The notes under the pieces are model-generated. The model had not been told where the DNA came from and did not search any database. It was given only the letters and a program-made list of their open reading frames with translations. The translations under genes and the position numbers were made by a program. DNA of 64,000 nucleotides from Hippasteria phrygiana (taxonomy: Eukaryota > Echinodermata > Asteroidea > Valvatida > Goniasteridae): positions 1,736,001-1,800,000 of the forward strand of contig JAZGUH010000026.1 of assembly GCA_037893225.1 (NCBI GenBank). The letters are read 5' to 3'. This document shows positions 59,620 through 64,000 of the stretch, one piece after another; within the stretch, counting starts at the first letter, position 1, and the number at the start of each line of letters is the position of its first letter.

Positions 59620-59795
59620 TGTGTTTGCCACATTTCGCTTGACTGTTCGTCCAAAAGGTGGGTCCCTGTTTGGAAATCTGTGCTGGAAATTTTCGATCGT
59701 TTGGGCAACATCCTGAGTTTCGTGGAAGGTTTTGACCATAAAGACTCGCTGCTCAGTTGTGAACTGTTGGCCAACCATCTTGGCATTGGCTCAAT
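59620..59795 (-). pseudogene. mariner-type transposase N-terminal helix-turn-helix
   Basis: The minus strand reads TTEQRVFMVKTFHETQDVAQ, then RFPNRDPPFGRTVKRNV, the typical opening of mariner-like transposases in invertebrates. It points away from the catalytic segment that begins at 59831 on the plus strand. Confidence 0.7.
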
Positions 59796-59830
59796 CAAAA
59801 GAAGTTCTCCACTACAACACGTAGGCCTAC

Positions 59831-60300
59831 ATGGACACATACACGAGCATGGAAGACGACCCAAGACAATCATCCATGCGTAACCAACTACACATTCCAA
59901 AGTCGTCCTTTTCACGAATGGCAGCAAAGGTAAAATTCCATCTCCACAAAGTCCTGACCAGGCACGGCTTATTCCAGCTGATCCACAGCGGAGGATGCGG
60001 TATTCGAGATGGTTCACTGCTGTGCGACAACGATTTATCTGTGGTGATAAGGCAAAGTTTCCTCTGAACGGGTGCATCAACAAACAGAACACTAGAGCCT
60101 ATGCAGCAAAAGACCATCCACCCAGGGAGTTTACTTCAGACTGAAGAAACGATCAGAGAGATTCCCTTCATGACTGGGCTGCTATAACCACAGACGGACA
60201 GCTTCTTGGAATGAAAAATGTAAAAAGGTCAGTCAGTCACTACCTAGTTGGGGGCCGACCTTGCTGCACAAAAAATAACATAACTTCTGATTGGCTTGAC
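59831..60300 (+). pseudogene. mariner-type transposase middle domain, inverted copy of 16341-16814
   Basis: Matches the left relic from EDDPRQSSMRNQLHIPKSSF onward, including the region of GDEA and LNGCINKQNTRAYAAKDHPP, but with more frameshifts (for example near 59970 and 60040). The two copies are in opposite orientation. Confidence 0.75.
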
Positions 60301-60432
60301 TGATTTTGATGAAATATAGACTATTTTTCATGTAAGAAGTTCCCGCATCAGGATCTGTCGAAATCTAGATTCTGAGGTTGCCTGGTTTGGACATTTTTTG
60401 GGGGGACACCCTGTATAGTCTTTTAGCAGCTT

Positions 60433-60705
60433 TTAGGGTATACAAGACGTCTCAGTACTGTGCAAAGCCCCCCAACTCCTCTTACCACTGTACCGTTTGG
60501 CCACGTAATTATGATGAGAACAGTCGAAGAACATCGGGCGTATCAAATCGGACAAGTTGTTGGCATTCGTGCTCCGAAAATGACGAGAGATCAAAGTTCT
60601 TTTTTCAAAGACTAAATTAGGAATTGCTGGTTTCAGTAACTCGGATAGAATAATTAATTCATCATCGTTGTCAATAGCACCCAATAACCGCATCTCCGCA
60701 GCCAT
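60433..60705 (-). pseudogene. Harbinger N-terminal exon relic, inverted copy of 15911-16185
   Basis: ATG at 60705 starts the same MAAEMRLLGAIDNDDELIIL sequence as the left copy. After KRT it is in another frame, owing to a single-base change in length near 60610, and the FRF motif is lost. Confidence 0.5.
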
Positions 60706-60936
60706 ATTGCACTTTTGAAAGTCGCTGTTGCAAGTGACATGATTGACTGATCACTATGGATGTCTCAGAGGTTATGTTTTGTCTCAGGGGCAATTGTTTT
60801 GGTATTTTAATATATTAAGTGATTGTTGAAAAGGTTACCCATATCCTAGTGATACAAAACCAGTGTCCTCTAACGCCGCCTTAACGCATAAGGTCTACTG
60901 ACATTATTAATTAATGGGAAGGGACGGGCATGCATA

Positions 60937-61171
60937 TATACTACTCAAAAAAATTAAAGGATCAAACTTAATTATTACTGTTTTTTAACCCCTCTAGTCA
61001 ATTTGACTTTGAAACACCTGACTGAGCAATTGCATCATCTCACATTCTGTGGTGCTTAACCAAGCATGGACATGCGCTGCAGTGTACAATGAGTAAAATC
61101 AACTTCAGTACACACCTGACTGAAATTTTCAAAGGCAAATGTCTGATCCTTTAATGTTTTTGAGTAGTATA
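60937..61171. mobile_element. mariner-type MITE
   Basis: 235 bp with 28-bp inverted ends TATACTACTCAAAAAAATTA.. and ..AATGTTTTTGAGTAGTATA, near perfect, with TA at the tips as for Tc1/mariner. No coding capacity. Confidence 0.85.
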
Positions 61172-61179
61172 TATTACTT

Positions 61180-61960
61180 TTAGGGCATGCATATCAAACA
61201 TTGGTGATTTTGCATAACCGACCCTGTGAGAACTAATAATAGCCCGTAAAATTACACATTTAAAATTGGGCATGCAATTGTGATATTGACACAATTAAAG
61301 CAAACTTTCGAAGCCGTAATTAATTTATTAATTAAATCGTATTTTCTGATGAGGACATCGAGAAATTAGACACAAAATGAATATGAGAAATATACAAAAC
61401 AGCGGTTATTTCAATCACTTTTCCCCGTAACAAATTGGCTGTCCGCTTTCAATAGTTAGCCACTGTTTCTGTACGGAATTTGGCCGCATCATGCATGACT
61501 TCACTTCCACACGTACGCACAAGTTGTAAAATCTCAACCTCTCCAATAACAGTGTTCCGCCGCACCTGGTAAGATACCTAGGTGAATAACCAGTGACAAT
61601 AACGTGATCTTCACTAGTGAATTGATGGTAAGTGTAAGACGAGATATATTGGTGTTTCAAAACCAAATAGTCTCCAATTCTAAAACGCCACAAATTGACG
61701 GGTTGAAAATTCGGTGAAGTGAATGAAGTGGTCAACATAATGTGATTCACACCAGTTACGGTAACCTTCGGGAATCACGTTACTTTTTTCACGTGATTAG
61801 GTGATTTTGAAGTGTCATTCGAACTTAAAAACATATAGTTAACTCCAAAACCAAGGGAAATCACGAGATTAAAACGTGAAAATTTGGTATAAAAATCACC
61901 AAACCAAAGCTCACTAACAATTCCAACAAAAACCTGGTTCTTTTCTGATGTTTTGTTTAC
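61180..61960. repeat. fucosyltransferase 3' flank, copy D
   Basis: 61470-61960 is the minus-strand counterpart of 5740-6400, with the AACCTCTCCAATAACAGTGT block and TCACGTGATTAG. 61180-61470 has no recognised feature. Confidence 0.65.
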
Positions 61961-61968
61961 TGGGAACG

Positions 61969-63707
61969 TTACCAAGGATTCCAATTTTCAAGTCCATACG
62001 TCGAATTTGTGTTATTCGCACTTTTGTTCAATTCTCTACATGAGTTAAAAAAGTTGCTTTCCCCTACGGGCCTTCGTTTTAACTCGCCCCTTTTCACCTT
62101 TTCAATGGCTGGTATACTGCAAAATATGTGTGGGTTATGCGGATGATACGTTTCCTGGGAAGCGACCACAGAGCCTTTGTATTGCCATTCCAAATACTGT
62201 ACATATAGTTCAGGTCTAGAATCCAATAGTTTCAAATAGTCTGCCAACTCTTGCACATTTCTATAATCCCCAATGTAGATAAATGAATTTGGAGGCATTA
62301 ACTCCTCATAACTCTTCCGTGTTGCACCATAAACGATCGGGACCACACCCCGCCTAAGAGGTTTATTCCACACTTTTTTCAGTGATATATTCCTCACATT
62401 CAGAATTCTCTAAGGATAGATAGAACTTTTGCGCAACAAGTTCACATTGCATTTAGGCGACCAACGGGGCAAACAGCGCCGGTAATGTTTTCCGCACTTG
62501 CCGTAAATGTCAACTTCAATGAACTTCTTTAGCTCCATTACAAATTCAGTCCTCGGCCAGGATGTGAATTTGCAATTGCTGGACATCCATAAAATAAGCT
62601 TCGTTTTCCCCTTTAACCAATCAGCCACCGACTTTGTATGATTTATCATTGGTGTCACGGGCGCGTAGAACCCGTACGGAAAGGTAATATCGGATCCCCT
62701 GTAATAGGTCCACATAGCATGAGCTGAAAATTTCTCAACATCACGCTCGATTGAAGTATGATAGGGTGTCTCCCACGAATAGTAAACTAGCGCCTGGTTA
62801 GAGTTTATACTTGCTGGAGGCAAGGACTCGGGAATGAGACCTTTCAGAAAGTGAAACACAACGGCATCCATGCCAGCAAATTTGTTTCTCCCGTTAGCAA
62901 TTGTGATCTCAATGATGCAGTCACTGGTACATGACACATTGCCTTTAATATCTGGGCCTTTGGACTGTTGTACAATGCTGTGAAGTTTCTGTCTCTTGAT
63001 GACCATACTACTTTGGTCGTACACTTGGATCTTATAATAACACTGGCCAGAATGTGATTTAAAACGTTTGGGCTCTTTCACAAGATCATGTGGCATTAGA
63101 ATTCTGCCAGGTATATTACCGGAAAGTGCCGAGCCGTTTGAATGCACTTCTAAATGGCTGATATTGGTAATCATTGTGCTTCTTAGCAATACTTTGTTGG
63201 ACTTGATCAATGGAACGATCCTCAGTAGAAGATACGCATTTACCAGCAGGCCAATGCAAACGGCGCACAGAAACATTTCTTTCTGAAAACAAAACAGGAA
63301 CGTAAAATAACATTACTTCGTATTTTGTTTAACAAAACATCACTTTCTTAAAACATTTCGGCAAGTTTTTGATTGTGAATGATTTCAAGCTACATTTTGG
63401 GAGTAGCGTTCTCGCGCAATGCAACTATTTCCAGCAATGGTTGAAAACTATACTGTGATCGCTTCAATGACCTTATATGCCCATGTAGAAATCGTGCTTC
63501 TACGCTTGCAGGAAAATGACATCAGCGAAGAATTTACACAAAGCTCAGTCTCCGTCTTGAGTTAAACAGGCCCAATTCCTGATATTCTTTGCAACCCAAA
63601 TCATATGCGTTGAAAGTCACACATTTTTCGAAAACATTTTGAGGAATCTTATCTTTGATAATCACAAAAAATGTAATGATAACTGTCCCACTTACAATTG
63701 CCGCCAT
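61969..63707 (-). pseudogene. alpha-1,3-fucosyltransferase copy D, frameshifted
   Basis: Exon 1 (ATG 63707, donor GTAAG) and exon 2 (from 63282 after TTTTCAG) match copy C. Four bases are missing in the RKYKFYL codons near 62425, so a stop appears at 62410-62412. An extra A near 62375 (AAAAAAG in place of AAAAAG) returns the reading to the original frame, which then runs to the normal end GLENWNPW. The GT10 signature residues between the two lesions are lost. A three-base deletion removes one residue near 62115. Otherwise near-identical to copy C. The 5' flank (to 64000) is shared and is cut by the window edge. Confidence 0.9.
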
Positions 63708-64000
63708 TTCTTCAAGTTAGCTCGAAAATAGTTTTCGCTAAAAGAGGACTTCAGCCTTTCCTTTCTATAATCAATAAGAGAATATAATTCTTCATTAGAA
63801 ATAACATTCGGAACCCACATGCAGATTTTCAAATTCTTACAAAAGAATACAGACATGAAAAAATGTCATCTCAACCATTGGAAATTTCCTAGCCTTGTGA
63901 GATTTTCCTATGACACTTCAAAACCCTTCAGATAGTGTCATGTTACTGTATATTGTGTGGAGTATGTGTTTACAAATGGTGGGATGTCAAAAAACTTCAC

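Overview
This is repeat-rich, intron-bearing animal DNA, probably from a marine invertebrate (low confidence on the lineage). The reasons are a multi-copy GT10 alpha-1,3-fucosyltransferase family with spliced copies, relics of jockey/CR1-type LINEs, tyrosine-recombinase retroelements, mariner and Harbinger transposons, many MITEs and minisatellites, one exon resembling the ciliary protein CFAP47, and a complete Polinton/Maverick virus-like element. I see no bacterial operons, rRNA or complete tRNA gene.

Layout. 1-3470: satellites and minisatellites without genes. 3470-15000: three fucosyltransferase copies as inverted duplications (copy A +, copy B -, copy C +). Only copy C (11977-13713, two exons) is open; A and B are pseudogenes. 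15000-18780: Harbinger and mariner relics, MITEs, a diverged tandem repeat. 18780-21420: a LINE relic on the minus strand. 21430-24240: a minisatellite and a tyrosine-recombinase/SGNH retroelement relic split by a 936-bp foldback element. 24240-25115 and 41031-42830: the two halves of a decayed protein-primed DNA polymerase gene of an older Polinton.

The centrepiece, 25116-41030, is a 15,915-bp Polinton inserted into that older polymerase gene. It has 221-bp terminal inverted repeats that appear identical and a 5-bp target duplication ACAAG (6 bp if one shared A is counted). Its genes are intronless and tightly packed: protein-primed PolB, retrovirus-like DDE integrase, A32/FtsK-type packaging ATPase, a candidate double-jelly-roll major capsid protein, three tandem paralogs of a candidate minor capsid protein, and several membrane or coiled-coil proteins. 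The inferred division of labour is: PolB copies the genome, the integrase inserts it, and ATPase, capsid and membrane proteins build a particle. No adenain-like maturation protease was recognised. Most reading frames are open, so the insertion looks recent. Unusual internal features are a 31-bp GTAC-ended palindromic repeat lying in frame inside three or four different protein genes, an 11-bp tandem array, a 21-bp perfect hairpin near the left end, and a shared 26-nt leader before two start codons.

42890-61400 holds mostly relics: a minisatellite, paired TTAA-flanked MITEs, a broken THAP-domain exon, an RT zinc-finger fragment, the CFAP47-like exon, a second LINE, a DIRS/Ngaro-type gag relic, and a mariner relic with its two halves pointing away from each other. 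61400-64000 is a fourth fucosyltransferase copy (D, minus strand, broken), whose 5' flank runs off the window.
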